This document shows positions 20,018 through 28,553 of a stretch of 40,816 nucleotides of DNA, piece by piece. This DNA is from an uncultured Eudoraea sp. (GTDB lineage Bacteria; Bacteroidota; Bacteroidia; Flavobacteriales; Flavobacteriaceae), in the NCBI GenBank assembly GCA_947258555.1, contig CAMYJF010000026.1:1-40816 (forward strand), read 5' to 3'. The translations under genes were made by a program, and so were the position numbers. Position 1 is the stretch's first letter. Each line of letters begins with the position of its first letter. A model generated the notes under the pieces. The model was given only the letters and a program-made list of their open reading frames with translations. It was not told the DNA's origin and searched no databases.

Positions 20018-20659
20018 ATGAGATTGGGATCCTTCATTATTAGTATTTTTTTATTCGTAAGCCTCCAGGCCTACGGGCAAAAGAATATTTATGAAAGTGG
20101 ACGATTTGAAGAGCTTAGTAAAGATCACAAGGAGCTCGCCATCATTCCTTTTATCACGCATTTGGACCTGGATGATAATATTTCCAGGAAGGAGTATTTG
20201 AAGTTAGAGGAGCGGGAAGGCTACGAAGTTCAGAACGCCCTGGAAACCTATTTCGGACGAGGTAAGAAAAGAAAGAAATTCTCTGTTGATTTTCAGAACA
20301 TCAAGAATACCAATGCCATCTTGCAACAGAACAATATTACCTATGAGAATATAGATACCTATACCATCAAGCAATTGTGTAAGTTGCTCGAAGTAGATGG
20401 GATCATCAGCGGAAATATGGATCTCACCATCTTATTATCTAAAGGCGTTCCCACCGACTTCAATTTTATGGATTATATCACTGGAAAATCCGATTACGGT
20501 CGGATCGGCATTAAGGTCAGTGATGGGGCTACCGGAAAACTTTTATGGAAATACGAAAAGGAGATCAATAAAAAATCTGGTCGGAATACAATAGAGCTCA
20601 TAGATAAAATGATGAAGAAAGCCACGAGAAGATTTCCTTATGAGAAGGAAAGGCAATAA
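20018..20659 (+). CDS. Secreted protein of unknown function, co-transcribed with the M23 peptidase
   Basis: A 213-residue protein that begins with a signal peptide (MRLGSFIISIFLFVSLQAYGQ; start at 20018, 4 nt after the M23 stop). The mature part is mixed alpha/beta with ELAIIPFITHLDL, YTIKQLCKLLEVDGIISGNMDL and VSDGATGKLLWKYEKEI. This pattern (a nucleotide-binding-like 'regulator of a pathway' fold: predicted binding strands followed by 'xVDGIIxG') recalls periplasmic proteins of the DUF4136/GNA1162/CsgG-like group, but I cannot assign it. The tight spacing suggests a shared transcript and possibly a role with the M23 protein in the envelope. Confidence 0.78.
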   Translation: MRLGSFIISIFLFVSLQAYGQKNIYESGRFEELSKDHKELAIIPFITHLDLDDNISRKEYLKLEEREGYEVQNALETYFGRGKKRKKFSVDFQNIKNTNAILQQNNITYENIDTYTIKQLCKLLEVDGIISGNMDLTILLSKGVPTDFNFMDYITGKSDYGRIGIKVSDGATGKLLWKYEKEINKKSGRNTIELIDKMMKKATRRFPYEKERQ

Positions 20660-20663
20660 AAGG

Positions 20664-21809
20664 TCAGCTTTCTACAAAATCCTTCAGCACCCCGATCGTA
20701 TAATCCAATTCTTCGATAGTATTGTATTTGGAAAAAGAGAACCTCAGCGAAGGGGTGTTCAATTGTTTATCAGTGAGGATTTCTGCGAGTACATGTGATC
20801 CTTTCGCACTCCCCGATTGACAAGCACTTCCTTTGGAGCAGGCTATTCCTTTCAGGTCGAGGTGAAATAAAAGCATTAAGGCTTTCTCTTCCGGGATCGG
20901 CAACCTGAGATTAACCAGGGTATAGGTGCTTTTCTCCAGGTCTCCAGACAGGCCATTAAATTCGATGCCAGGAATGGCTTCCATTATTCCATTTAAAAAA
21001 TGTGCTTTAAGGCCCTTTACATAGGCCGTTTCTTCTTCCAGGTTATCATAAGCCTTTTTGAAAGCACATTCCAGGCCTACAATGTTGTGATAAGGCTCTG
21101 TACCGGCTCTGTATCCCCGCTCCTGTGCGCCGCCAACGATCATGGGCTTAAAGCCCGAATTCTTTCGGATAAAAGCAAACCCGATCCCTTTTGGACCGTG
21201 GAATTTATGAGCTGCCGCAATGAGGAAATCAATGGGTACTTCTTGCAGGTCCCAGCTGTAATGACCAATGGATTGTACCGTATCTGAATGGAATAAGGTT
21301 TTGTATTGCTTGCAAAGTGACGCCACAGCTTTTATGTCAAGGATATTGCCGATCTCATTGTTGATATGCATCAGGCTTACCAGGGCATTAGAATTATTCC
21401 TCAAAACCTCTTCCAGTTCGGTTAGTTGTATAGACCCATGGGCATCTACGTCCAGATAGATCAGCTGTATACCGTATTCTTTTTCGAGGTCTTTTACAGT
21501 ATGCAAAACGGCATGGTGCTCTATATGGGTAGTAATGATCGTCCTGACACCCAGATCGCGCACTGCACACCGCAGGATCATATTGTCTGCTTCTGTACCC
21601 CCTGATGTAAAAATGATCTCGGAAGGTTGTGCATTTAAATACTTAGCAATAGTCTTTCGTGCGTGCTCTATCCCGCTTTTGGCCGTGCGACCAAATCCAT
21701 GTGAGGAAGAAGGGTTCCCAAAACATTGACTAAGGGCTTCTTGCATACACGCTACAACCTCTGTTCGTACCGGCGTGGTCGCCGCATTATCGAGATATAC
21801 TTTAGCCAT
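20664..21809 (-). CDS. Cysteine desulfurase (NifS/IscS family)
   Basis: A PLP enzyme that removes sulfur from cysteine to feed Fe-S cluster and tRNA thiolation pathways. The start at 21809 (MAKVYLDNAATTPVR) is the family start; an upstream ATG at 21878 adds 23 unlikely residues. The protein has 381 residues. TSGGTEADN (68-76), TIEHHA-type THIEHHA (94-100), the PLP lysine Lys202 in AAHKFHGPKG, and catalytic Cys330 in GSACQSGS are present. The motifs fit the group I (NifS/IscS) branch rather than SufS. No isc or nif scaffold genes are adjacent, so a more precise name is not justified. It converges on the secreted protein at 20018-20659 and diverges from a lipoprotein gene. Confidence 0.93.
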   Translation of the reverse strand: MAKVYLDNAATTPVRTEVVACMQEALSQCFGNPSSSHGFGRTAKSGIEHARKTIAKYLNAQPSEIIFTSGGTEADNMILRCAVRDLGVRTIITTHIEHHAVLHTVKDLEKEYGIQLIYLDVDAHGSIQLTELEEVLRNNSNALVSLMHINNEIGNILDIKAVASLCKQYKTLFHSDTVQSIGHYSWDLQEVPIDFLIAAAHKFHGPKGIGFAFIRKNSGFKPMIVGGAQERGYRAGTEPYHNIVGLECAFKKAYDNLEEETAYVKGLKAHFLNGIMEAIPGIEFNGLSGDLEKSTYTLVNLRLPIPEEKALMLLFHLDLKGIACSKGSACQSGSAKGSHVLAEILTDKQLNTPSLRFSFSKYNTIEELDYTIGVLKDFVES

Positions 21810-21917
21810 TTTCAAATTAGTAAATGCGTCAGCTAATGTACAAGAAATTGACCTAATTGAAAGTGATTTTTGATACATATATTAGGGGATATTCAATTTT
21901 CGGCTACCTTTGAATCC

Positions 21918-22424
21918 ATGAAAAAATGGCTTGGAATACCCCTGCTTTTTACCCTGTTAGCCTGCAATGATGGCGACCTGGAGATCAGTGCGATCGACTT
22001 TGACGATACGATTGTCCAATATTGTGACAGCCAGGTGTCTACTTCTACTACCCTTTTCTTTAAATTAAATTCTGAGGAAGCCCTCATTCTTGAACTGCAG
22101 TCTGGCCTATTGGAAAATACAGAAACTACTGAAGACATAAGCAGTAATATACCTGGGCAGTCCCAGGTCACTTACCGGACATTCGATGGTACTGTCTCCA
22201 CCGATTACTTCTGCAGCAATGTTCCTCTTGTCAGTCCTATAGTGATCGACGATATACTGGCAGAAAGTGGTCAGGTGCTTATCAGCACGCTTCGTAATGA
22301 AACCGATACTACCTTATTTGATCATACGATCTCTTTGCAAAACCTCAGTTTGATCAATGAGAAAGGCGAGCGGATTAGCGATCTTACTGCCTTGGAATTT
22401 GGTACGATTACGACTTCTGAATAG
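21918..22424 (+). CDS. Hypothetical lipoprotein
   Basis: A 168-residue protein beginning MKKWLGIPLLFTLLACNDGD. The lipobox LLAC gives a lipid-modified Cys16, and the following N-D-G-D would place it in the outer-membrane sorting class seen in Bacteroidota. The start at 21918 is preferred over 21870 because only this one opens with the signal peptide. The rest is Thr/Ser-rich and beta-like, with no family recognised. A TACCTTTG box ends six nt upstream of the ATG. It is the first gene of a plus-strand group that continues with DUF2752 and CCC membrane proteins. Confidence 0.78.
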   Translation: MKKWLGIPLLFTLLACNDGDLEISAIDFDDTIVQYCDSQVSTSTTLFFKLNSEEALILELQSGLLENTETTEDISSNIPGQSQVTYRTFDGTVSTDYFCSNVPLVSPIVIDDILAESGQVLISTLRNETDTTLFDHTISLQNLSLINEKGERISDLTALEFGTITTSE

Positions 22425-22504
22425 CCAAGATCCCTTCATTTATTTTTATGCCCATCCATAGAGATTTTCCTAAAAAATTATGCTAAATTTCAAGTCTATT
22501 ACGC

Positions 22505-22813
22505 ATGATGAATAGTATCATTCTTTATTTGGCCATCTTCACGGAGCAAAACATGTTGCCTTGTATGAGCAAAGTACTTTTTGGCTTTGATTGTCCTGGC
22601 TGTGGGCTGCAAAGGTCCGTTGCCTTTTTATTGAAAGGGGAATTCCTTGAAGCATTTAAGATGTATCCGGCCATATATGGAATGATCCTGCTCTTCTCTT
22701 TTCTGATCTATGATCACTTCTTTAAAGCAAAATATTCAAACAAGATCACCATGTTCCTTATGATACTGACGGTGGCAATGATCTTGATCAACTACGTCAT
22801 TAAATTTATTTAA
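22505..22813 (+). CDS. DUF2752 membrane protein
   Basis: A 102-residue protein with the DUF2752 signature FGFDCPGCGLQRSVAFLLKGEFLEAFKMYP (about residues 27-56) and two to three membrane helices (about 3-15, 55-73, 80-101). The CPGCGLQR motif contains two cysteines that could face a membrane surface. The function is unknown. Two start codons follow each other (ATGATG); the first is used here. It is followed 14 nt later by the first CCC protein. Confidence 0.85.
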   Translation: MMNSIILYLAIFTEQNMLPCMSKVLFGFDCPGCGLQRSVAFLLKGEFLEAFKMYPAIYGMILLFSFLIYDHFFKAKYSNKITMFLMILTVAMILINYVIKFI

Positions 22814-22827
22814 ACCACAAACTAATT

Positions 22828-23172
22828 ATGGACCAGCAAAAATTACCCAATGTAACCCTAGCCATCGTACTCTCATGTTTAGGATTCGTCTGCTGTTGTT
22901 TTTACGGACTTCCGGCAGTTATTCTGAGTGGGATCTCCCTCATTGTTCTAAACAACGACAAGAAAAAATATATTGCCGATCCAGAGAAGTATAGCAATTA
23001 CAGCACATTTAAAACGGCACGGATCATATCAATTATTGTCATGGTCATAGGTGTTATTTACATGGCATTCGCTATTTACAAAATAATTCAACTGGGAGGA
23101 ATAGACGGAATGATGGAAGAGGCTTGTCGTGCCTATGAAGAAGCAGGTATTGACATGCCTTTCTGTGATTAA
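22828..23172 (+). CDS. CCC-motif membrane protein
   Basis: A 114-residue protein with two membrane helices (about 10-38 and 66-90). The first ends in the triple cysteine FVCCCFYGLP that names this Bacteroidota family. Between them lies a soluble loop with NNDKKKYIADPEKYSNYSTFKTAR, in the style of DUF4190 and CD225/dispanin-like proteins. The function is unknown. It is clearly related in layout to the next gene. Confidence 0.82.
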   Translation: MDQQKLPNVTLAIVLSCLGFVCCCFYGLPAVILSGISLIVLNNDKKKYIADPEKYSNYSTFKTARIISIIVMVIGVIYMAFAIYKIIQLGGIDGMMEEACRAYEEAGIDMPFCD

Positions 23173-23199
23173 GCTGTCCCACTTATAAATGACACACAT

Positions 23200-23511
23200 A
23201 TGAATCAGGAATCACTTCCGGGGGCCAGTACGGCCCTCACAATGGGAATTATATCAGTAGTAGGCGCCGTAGTGTGCTGTGGCCCTTTTGCCGCGATCTT
23301 TAGCATCATAGGCTTGAATAATGCCAAAAAAGCCCGCTTGGCTAACGATGAGTCGCCCGGTCAATATACCGGGATCGAGAGCGCTAATACGGGGAGGATC
23401 CTTTCCTATGTAGGGCTGGCATTATCAGTGATCATGCTGATCTTCCTCATCCTTTATTTCGGGGTGATCATGGCATTGATCGCTTCCGGAGAGTTTCAGG
23501 AAGATTGGTAA
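23200..23511 (+). CDS. CCC-like small membrane protein, paralogue-like neighbour
   Basis: A 103-residue protein with the same plan as its neighbour: N-terminal polar leader, first helix with VVCCGPFAAIFSIIGL (CC rather than CCC), a loop with NNAKKARLANDESPGQYTGIESANTGR, and a second helix (about 70-92). The loop Asn-Asn-x-Lys-Lys start is shared with the preceding protein (NNDKKKY), which suggests an old duplication. It starts 27 nt after it, so they probably share a transcript. The function is unknown. Confidence 0.82.
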   Translation: MNQESLPGASTALTMGIISVVGAVVCCGPFAAIFSIIGLNNAKKARLANDESPGQYTGIESANTGRILSYVGLALSVIMLIFLILYFGVIMALIASGEFQEDW

Positions 23512-23540
23512 GAGCTATTTGAGAGGTAATTTACTACAGC

Positions 23541-25742
23541 TTAATTCGCAACCTCACTCATGAATTTGAGTCGGTACAGGCGTAGTTCGTCATCGTCGTA
23601 TTCCCCATCAAATTCATCGATGGCCGTTTGAATATTGTCTGTTTCTGATTCCAGGAAGTAGTCATGGATCTCTTCCTGCTGGTCTTCATCCAGGATCTCA
23701 TCGATCCAATAACCAATATTGAGCTTGGTTCCGCTAAAAACGATCTGTTCCATAGACTTGACCAGATCGGGGATTTGCAGCCCCTTGGCAGAAGCTATGT
23801 CGCTCAGCGGTAGTTTACGGTCAATATTCTGAATGATATACAATTTCAGCGCAGAGTTAGCGCCCGTACTTTTTACAACAAGGTCATCAGGTCTGACAAT
23901 GTCATTTTCGGCTACATATCTTTCGATCAGTTTCAGGAAGGGTTGCCCATATTTCCTGGCTTTCCCTTCGCCTACGCCATGTATATTAAGCAACTCGTTC
24001 TGAGAAATAGGGTATTTCAAGGCCATGTCATCCAGGGAAGGATCTTGAAAAACCACATAAGGAGGTACATCCATCTTTTTGGCTTCAGCCTTCCTGAGAT
24101 CTTTTAGCAACTTCAGCAATTGGGTATCGGAAACAGCCCCGTTGCTTTTAGCAGCCAGAACGATGGCATCTGTTGTTTTTTGATCATAAACGTGGTCCTT
24201 GGTCATCATAAAGGATGATGGGGATGCGAGGAATTGCTCACCGCTTTCGGCAATATGCAAGATCCCGTACTGTTCTATCTCCTTTCGGATCAAACCAGCC
24301 ACAAGTACCTGCCTGATCAGCGCCATCCAGTAGTTCTTGTCATGTGCTTCACCACAGCCGAAGAAATCCTTCTCATTGGTCTTATGCGAGGCGATCAGTG
24401 CATTTGTAGCACCCACTAAGGTATTGACGATCTCCTTCGACTTAAACTTTTCATTTGTCCCCCGGATCACTTTCAGCAATGCAACCACATTGTCTTTTGC
24501 CTCCTCTTTCTTCTTCGGATTCCTGGCGTTGTCGTCCATATCGGCTCCATCGCCATTGACCTCATCGAACTCTTCCCCGAAATAATGAAGGATAAATTTT
24601 CTTCTGGACATAGAGGTCTCGGCATAGGCCACGATCTCCTGAAGTAAGGCATTTCCGATCTCTTGCTCCGCTACGGGTTTCCCCGACATGAATTTTTCCA
24701 GTTTCTCTATGTCTTTATAGGAATAGAAAGCCAGGCAATGTCCCTCTCCCCCATCTCTACCGGCCCTTCCGGTTTCCTGGTAGTAGCTTTCTATGCTCTT
24801 GGGAATATCGTGATGGATGACAAAGCGTACATCCGGTTTATCTATTCCCATACCAAAGGCTATGGTCGCCACAACAATATCTACATCTTCCATGAGGAAC
24901 ATATCCTGGTATCGGGCGCGGGTTTTAGAGTCAAATCCAGCGTGATAAGGCACTGCGCTTATGCCATTGACCTGTAAGACATTGGCCAAAGCCTCCACCT
25001 TCTTCCTGCTCAGGCAATACAAGATGCCTGATTTCCCACTATTCTTTTTAACAAATCGTGTGATGTCTGCCTCTACATTTTCTGTTTTAGGCCTGACTTC
25101 ATAAAATAGATTCGGTCTGTTAAATGATGCTTTAAAAAGCTTGGCATCTGTTATGGATAAATTTTTAAGAATGTCTTCCTGCACTTTTGGAGTGGCCGTT
25201 GCCGTAAGCCCAATGATGGGTATGCCGTCCCTTAACTTATCTACAATATTCCTGAGGTTTCGGTATTCCGGTCGGAAATCATGTCCCCACTCAGAGATAC
25301 AATGCGCTTCATCCACGGCGACAAAAGACACATGTACTGTTCTAAAGAATTCGATGTATTCTTTCTTGGTCAGCGATTCCGGGGCTACGTAAAGTAGTTT
25401 AGTGACCCCATCAGTAATATCGGCCATGACCTGTTTTACTTCGCCTTTAGTGAGTGAAGAATTCAAGACATGTGCAATTCCATGATGTTCGGAGACCCCG
25501 CGAATGGCATCTACCTGGTTTTTCATCAGGGCGATTAATGGAGAAACCACAATGGCTGTCCCATCCATAATTAGCGCGGGTAATTGGTAACATAGAGATT
25601 TACCTCCGCCAGTTGGCATAACTACGAAGGTATTCTTACCATCAATCACATTTTTGATCACTTCTTCCTGAAGTCCCTTGAATTGTGTGAAACCGAAATA
25701 TTTCTTCAACGACTCAAGAAGATCAATTCCATTCGAAATCAT
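23541..25742 (-). CDS. recQ: ATP-dependent DNA helicase RecQ
   Basis: A 3'-5' DNA helicase for recombination and repair. The 733-residue protein has Walker A MPTGGGKSLCY (42-52), DEAH at 144-147 followed by CISEWGHDFRPEY, and motif VI HHDIPKSIESYYQETGRAGRDG. A RecQ-C-terminal region follows, then an HRDC-like domain (about 565-635, PPYVVFQDPSLDDMALKYP) and a helical C-terminal tail. After SRRKFILHYFGEEFDE the four cysteines that bind zinc in E. coli RecQ are absent; the segment reads GADMDDNARNP instead. I recall this as common in Flavobacteria. It is divergent from kdsD with a 227-nt gap. Confidence 0.95.
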   Translation of the reverse strand: MISNGIDLLESLKKYFGFTQFKGLQEEVIKNVIDGKNTFVVMPTGGGKSLCYQLPALIMDGTAIVVSPLIALMKNQVDAIRGVSEHHGIAHVLNSSLTKGEVKQVMADITDGVTKLLYVAPESLTKKEYIEFFRTVHVSFVAVDEAHCISEWGHDFRPEYRNLRNIVDKLRDGIPIIGLTATATPKVQEDILKNLSITDAKLFKASFNRPNLFYEVRPKTENVEADITRFVKKNSGKSGILYCLSRKKVEALANVLQVNGISAVPYHAGFDSKTRARYQDMFLMEDVDIVVATIAFGMGIDKPDVRFVIHHDIPKSIESYYQETGRAGRDGGEGHCLAFYSYKDIEKLEKFMSGKPVAEQEIGNALLQEIVAYAETSMSRRKFILHYFGEEFDEVNGDGADMDDNARNPKKKEEAKDNVVALLKVIRGTNEKFKSKEIVNTLVGATNALIASHKTNEKDFFGCGEAHDKNYWMALIRQVLVAGLIRKEIEQYGILHIAESGEQFLASPSSFMMTKDHVYDQKTTDAIVLAAKSNGAVSDTQLLKLLKDLRKAEAKKMDVPPYVVFQDPSLDDMALKYPISQNELLNIHGVGEGKARKYGQPFLKLIERYVAENDIVRPDDLVVKSTGANSALKLYIIQNIDRKLPLSDIASAKGLQIPDLVKSMEQIVFSGTKLNIGYWIDEILDEDQQEEIHDYFLESETDNIQTAIDEFDGEYDDDELRLYRLKFMSEVAN

Positions 25743-25850
25743 TCGACTATATTTTCATAACATTGGTAAACCTGAAGTTCTAATTCACTGTATTATTGTC
25801 ATAAGATCTGATGGCTGGTAGGTGGTAAAGACAATACAGCTAGTGGTTAC

Positions 25851-25886
25851 TTTGAAAATGGTATAAAATTAGATTACGTACTTTTG
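25851..25886 (+). promoter_or_regulatory. Candidate promoter of the kdsD-tatC unit
   Basis: TTTG (25851-25854) and TACTTTTG (25879-25886) match the Bacteroidota -33 and -7 elements, with a slightly long 24-nt gap. It sits in the 227-nt space between recQ and kdsD (25743-25969), which otherwise shows no open frame or strong hairpin. A transcript would carry a leader of about 75 nt before the TTG start. Confidence 0.45.
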
Positions 25887-25969
25887 TTTCTTAAATATAA
25901 ACAATCTTTTCGTTCGGTTTTAAATTTTAACCAAATTATAAACGTCGGCATAACAGTCCTTAGTATTCC

Positions 25970-26890
25970 TTGAGTAAAAACACTTCCATTTTAGCACTAG
26001 CGAAGAAAACAATCGCACATCAAAGCGCTGCCATCGGAGAATTGAATTCACAACTCACCGAAGCATTTGCAGAAGCTGTACAATGTATTTATGAAAGTGA
26101 AGGCCGCGTTATCGTAAGTGGGATAGGTAAAAGCGCCATCATTGCTTCAAAGATCGTGGCAACATTCAATTCTACCGGAACGCCTGCTATCTTCATGCAT
26201 GCTGCAGATGCCATTCATGGGGATCTCGGCATCATACAGAAAGACGATGTCGTTATTTGTATATCGAAGAGCGGAAATACCCCGGAGATAAAAATGCTGG
26301 TTCCCTTAATTAAACAGGCTAAAAATAAACTGATCGGGATGAGCGGAAATCCAAAGTCATTTTTGGCAGAACAGTCTGATTTCCTTCTTAACGCTGCCGT
26401 TGAAAAAGAGGCATGTCCGAATAACCTGGCCCCAACAACAAGTACTACAGCGCAATTGGTAATGGGTGATGCCCTTGCCATTTGCCTCCTTGATCTACGT
26501 GGGTTCAGTGAGGAGGATTTTGCCAAATACCATCCGGGCGGCACTTTGGGAAAGAAATTATACCTGCGGGTTTCAGATATAGCGAGTGAAAATATGAAGC
26601 CGGTAGTGAATGCCGATGCCGATGTCCGCGAAGTGATCATAGAGATCTCTGTCGGGATAATAACGGATGGCGACATCCGAAGAATGCTTAAAAAGTATTC
26701 AGACATTAATGGACTCAAGGCAAAGGATATAATGACTACAGCCCCAAAGACCATTGAAATGGATGTATTGGCGGTCAAAGCCCTGAAAGAGATGCGAGCC
26801 AAAGGGATCTCCCAGCTCTTGGCTGTGGAAAATGGCACATACAAAGGTGTGGTACACCTGCATAACCTCATGAACCAAGGAATACTGTAA
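25970..26890 (+). CDS. kdsD: KpsF/GutQ-type arabinose-5-phosphate isomerase with a gap in its first CBS domain
   Basis: KdsD interconverts ribulose-5-phosphate and arabinose-5-phosphate, the first step to Kdo for LPS. The start is a TTG at 25970 (SKNTSILALAKKT); no ATG lies in frame near it. The SIS domain (about 40-185) is complete: GIGKSAIIASKI, ADAIHGDLG, ISKSGNTPE, TSTTAQLVMGDALA, and HPGGTLGKKL. Two CBS domains should follow. In the first, VREVIIEIS (219-227) runs straight into VGIITDGDIRRML; the family has about 15 more residues between them (a LGxTAV strand and turn). The total of 306 residues is about 15 short of usual. The reading frame is kept. The isomerase domain should be active; CBS regulation may be lost. 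Confidence 0.9.
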   Translation: MSKNTSILALAKKTIAHQSAAIGELNSQLTEAFAEAVQCIYESEGRVIVSGIGKSAIIASKIVATFNSTGTPAIFMHAADAIHGDLGIIQKDDVVICISKSGNTPEIKMLVPLIKQAKNKLIGMSGNPKSFLAEQSDFLLNAAVEKEACPNNLAPTTSTTAQLVMGDALAICLLDLRGFSEEDFAKYHPGGTLGKKLYLRVSDIASENMKPVVNADADVREVIIEISVGIITDGDIRRMLKKYSDINGLKAKDIMTTAPKTIEMDVLAVKALKEMRAKGISQLLAVENGTYKGVVHLHNLMNQGIL

Positions 26891-27744
26891 TGGCCGAACC
26901 TGTGCAAGACCCTAACGAAATGTCCTTCCTGGACCACCTTGAAGAATTGCGCTGGCACCTGATCAGGTCTACTTTTGCCATCGTAATAGTAGGTGTCGTG
27001 GCATTTCTGATGAAGGATTTTATTTTTGACACCGTCATATTCGGACCAAAAAAGCCCGATTTCCCAACATATAAAATGTTTTGTACACTTTCCAAATGGC
27101 TGGGGTTCAGTGAAGCATTTTGTGGAACAGAACCCTTATTTCGGGTTCAAAGCAGGGTTATGGCCGGACAGTTCTCAGCACATATATGGACATCCATCTG
27201 GGCCGGATTTATTTTGGCCTTCCCATATCTCTTATGGGAGCTGTGGCGCTTTATTAGTCCGGGGCTTCATGATAATGAACGCAAATACTCCCGAGGCTTC
27301 ATATTTGTCGCTTCTATGCTATTCTTTATGGGCGTCTTGTTTGGCTACTATATCGTATCGCCTTTATCTATCAATTTCCTTGGCAGCTACACCGTAAGCG
27401 AAGAAGTTTTCAATGATATAGACCTGCAATCCTACATAGCCACTGTACGAGCTTCTGTGCTGGCATGCGGCCTCATATTTGAACTCCCCATCCTGATCTA
27501 TTTCCTGACGAAGATTGGGCTGGTCACACCAGAGATCCTTAAAAAGTATCGTAAGATCGCTCTGGTTTTAGTGTTAATTCTCTCGGCAATTATCACTCCT
27601 CCGGATATTGCGAGCCAGATCATAGTTGCTGTTCCAGTGTTGATCCTGTACCAGATCAGTATCTATATTTCTAAAAGAGTTATTAAAGCGGAAGCAAAAA
27701 GGGAGAAGCAAAGAGCCGCTGAGCGAGCTCTTAAAAAATCGTAA
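26890..27744 (+). CDS. tatC: Sec-independent protein translocase TatC
   Basis: TatC is the receptor for twin-arginine signal peptides in the Tat system, which exports folded proteins. The 284-residue protein opens with MSFLDHLEELRWHLIRS (from residue 11), the best-known TatC motif, and has six membrane helices. In the first loop it carries an insertion (residues about 50-90, KPDFPTYKMFCTLSKWLG) that is usual in Bacteroidota. LWRFISPGLHDNERKY (117-132) is the second conserved block. The ATG overlaps the kdsD stop by one base (TAATG), so the two are translationally coupled. TatA/TatB are not in the window. Confidence 0.95.
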   Translation: MAEPVQDPNEMSFLDHLEELRWHLIRSTFAIVIVGVVAFLMKDFIFDTVIFGPKKPDFPTYKMFCTLSKWLGFSEAFCGTEPLFRVQSRVMAGQFSAHIWTSIWAGFILAFPYLLWELWRFISPGLHDNERKYSRGFIFVASMLFFMGVLFGYYIVSPLSINFLGSYTVSEEVFNDIDLQSYIATVRASVLACGLIFELPILIYFLTKIGLVTPEILKKYRKIALVLVLILSAIITPPDIASQIIVAVPVLILYQISIYISKRVIKAEAKREKQRAAERALKKS

Positions 27745-27773
27745 AAGGACCTGCCCGTTCTGATTTAAAAAAG

Positions 27774-27781
27774 TAGCTTTG
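27774..27781 (+). promoter_or_regulatory. Candidate -7 element upstream of lptB
   Basis: TAGCTTTG matches TAnnTTTG and lies 11 nt before the lptB ATG, in the 48-nt gap after tatC. No TTG is found at the expected distance. lptB could also be read through from kdsD-tatC. Confidence 0.35.
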
Positions 27782-27792
27782 ACACATTTCAT

Positions 27793-28545
27793 ATGAAATT
27801 ACGCGCCGAAAAAATAATGAAGGCCTACCGGGGCCGTAAAGTGGTGAAAGGGATCACCCTTGAAGTAAACCAGGGAGAGATCGTTGGATTATTAGGGCCC
27901 AATGGTGCGGGGAAAACTACTTGTTTCTATATGATCGTCGGACTGATCAAACCCAATGGCGGGAGGATCTTTTTAGACGATACGGAGATCACAAAATTCC
28001 CAATGTACAAACGGGCACAGAATGGTATAGGGTATCTCGCACAAGAGGCTTCTGTCTTCAGGAAGCTCACAGTTGAACAAAATATCATGAGCGTGCTACA
28101 GCTCACAGACCTAAGCAAGCAGGAGCAGCAACATAGAACGGAAGAATTATTGGAAGAATTCGGTCTGACCCATCTCCGAAAGAACCGGGGTGATCTGCTT
28201 TCCGGTGGTGAACGCAGACGGACGGAGATCGCACGCGCCCTCGCTACCAGCCCGAAATTTATATTACTCGATGAACCCTTTGCGGGAGTAGACCCTGTAG
28301 CTGTGGAGGATATACAGCGCATCGTGGCTCAGCTTAAAACTAAGAATATCGGCATCCTTATCACTGACCATAATGTGCAGGAAACCCTGGCCATTACAGA
28401 GCGCAGTTATCTGATGTTTGAAGGGGGTATCTTAAAATCTGGTATACCAGAAGTTCTGGCTGAGGATGAAATGGTAAGAAAAGTATACCTGGGTCAGAAC
28501 TTTGAATTGCGGCGGAAGAAACTCGACTTCACAGAACCTTCCTGA
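27793..28545 (+). CDS. lptB: LPS export ABC transporter ATP-binding protein LptB
   Basis: LptB powers LptFG, which lifts LPS out of the inner membrane for passage to the outer membrane. The 250-residue ATPase has Walker [10 protein letters not shown] (35-43), a Q-loop in [13 protein letters not shown], signature LSGGE (135-139), Walker B FILLDEP (155-161) and H-loop [11 protein letters not shown]. The LptB-specific segment [16 protein letters not shown] and the end [16 protein letters not shown] are typical. It follows kdsD and tatC on the same strand, which puts Kdo supply and LPS export together. It converges on the AtoE-type gene (8-nt gap). Confidence 0.96.
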   Translation: MKLRAEKIMKAYRGRKVVKGITLEVNQGEIVGLLGPNGAGKTTCFYMIVGLIKPNGGRIFLDDTEITKFPMYKRAQNGIGYLAQEASVFRKLTVEQNIMSVLQLTDLSKQEQQHRTEELLEEFGLTHLRKNRGDLLSGGERRRTEIARALATSPKFILLDEPFAGVDPVAVEDIQRIVAQLKTKNIGILITDHNVQETLAITERSYLMFEGGILKSGIPEVLAEDEMVRKVYLGQNFELRRKKLDFTEPS

Positions 28546-28553
28546 TCCCTGTT

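Noticed and set aside
22828-23511. The two CCC proteins as CD225/interferon-induced transmembrane relatives with antiviral roles
   Set aside because: The likeness is limited to a two-helix plan with juxtamembrane cysteines; nothing in the neighbourhood points to defence.
26215-26958. A 247-codon open frame on the minus strand across kdsD and the start of tatC
   Set aside because: Both plus-strand genes here are clear family members; the antisense frame has no recognisable domain and no start context.
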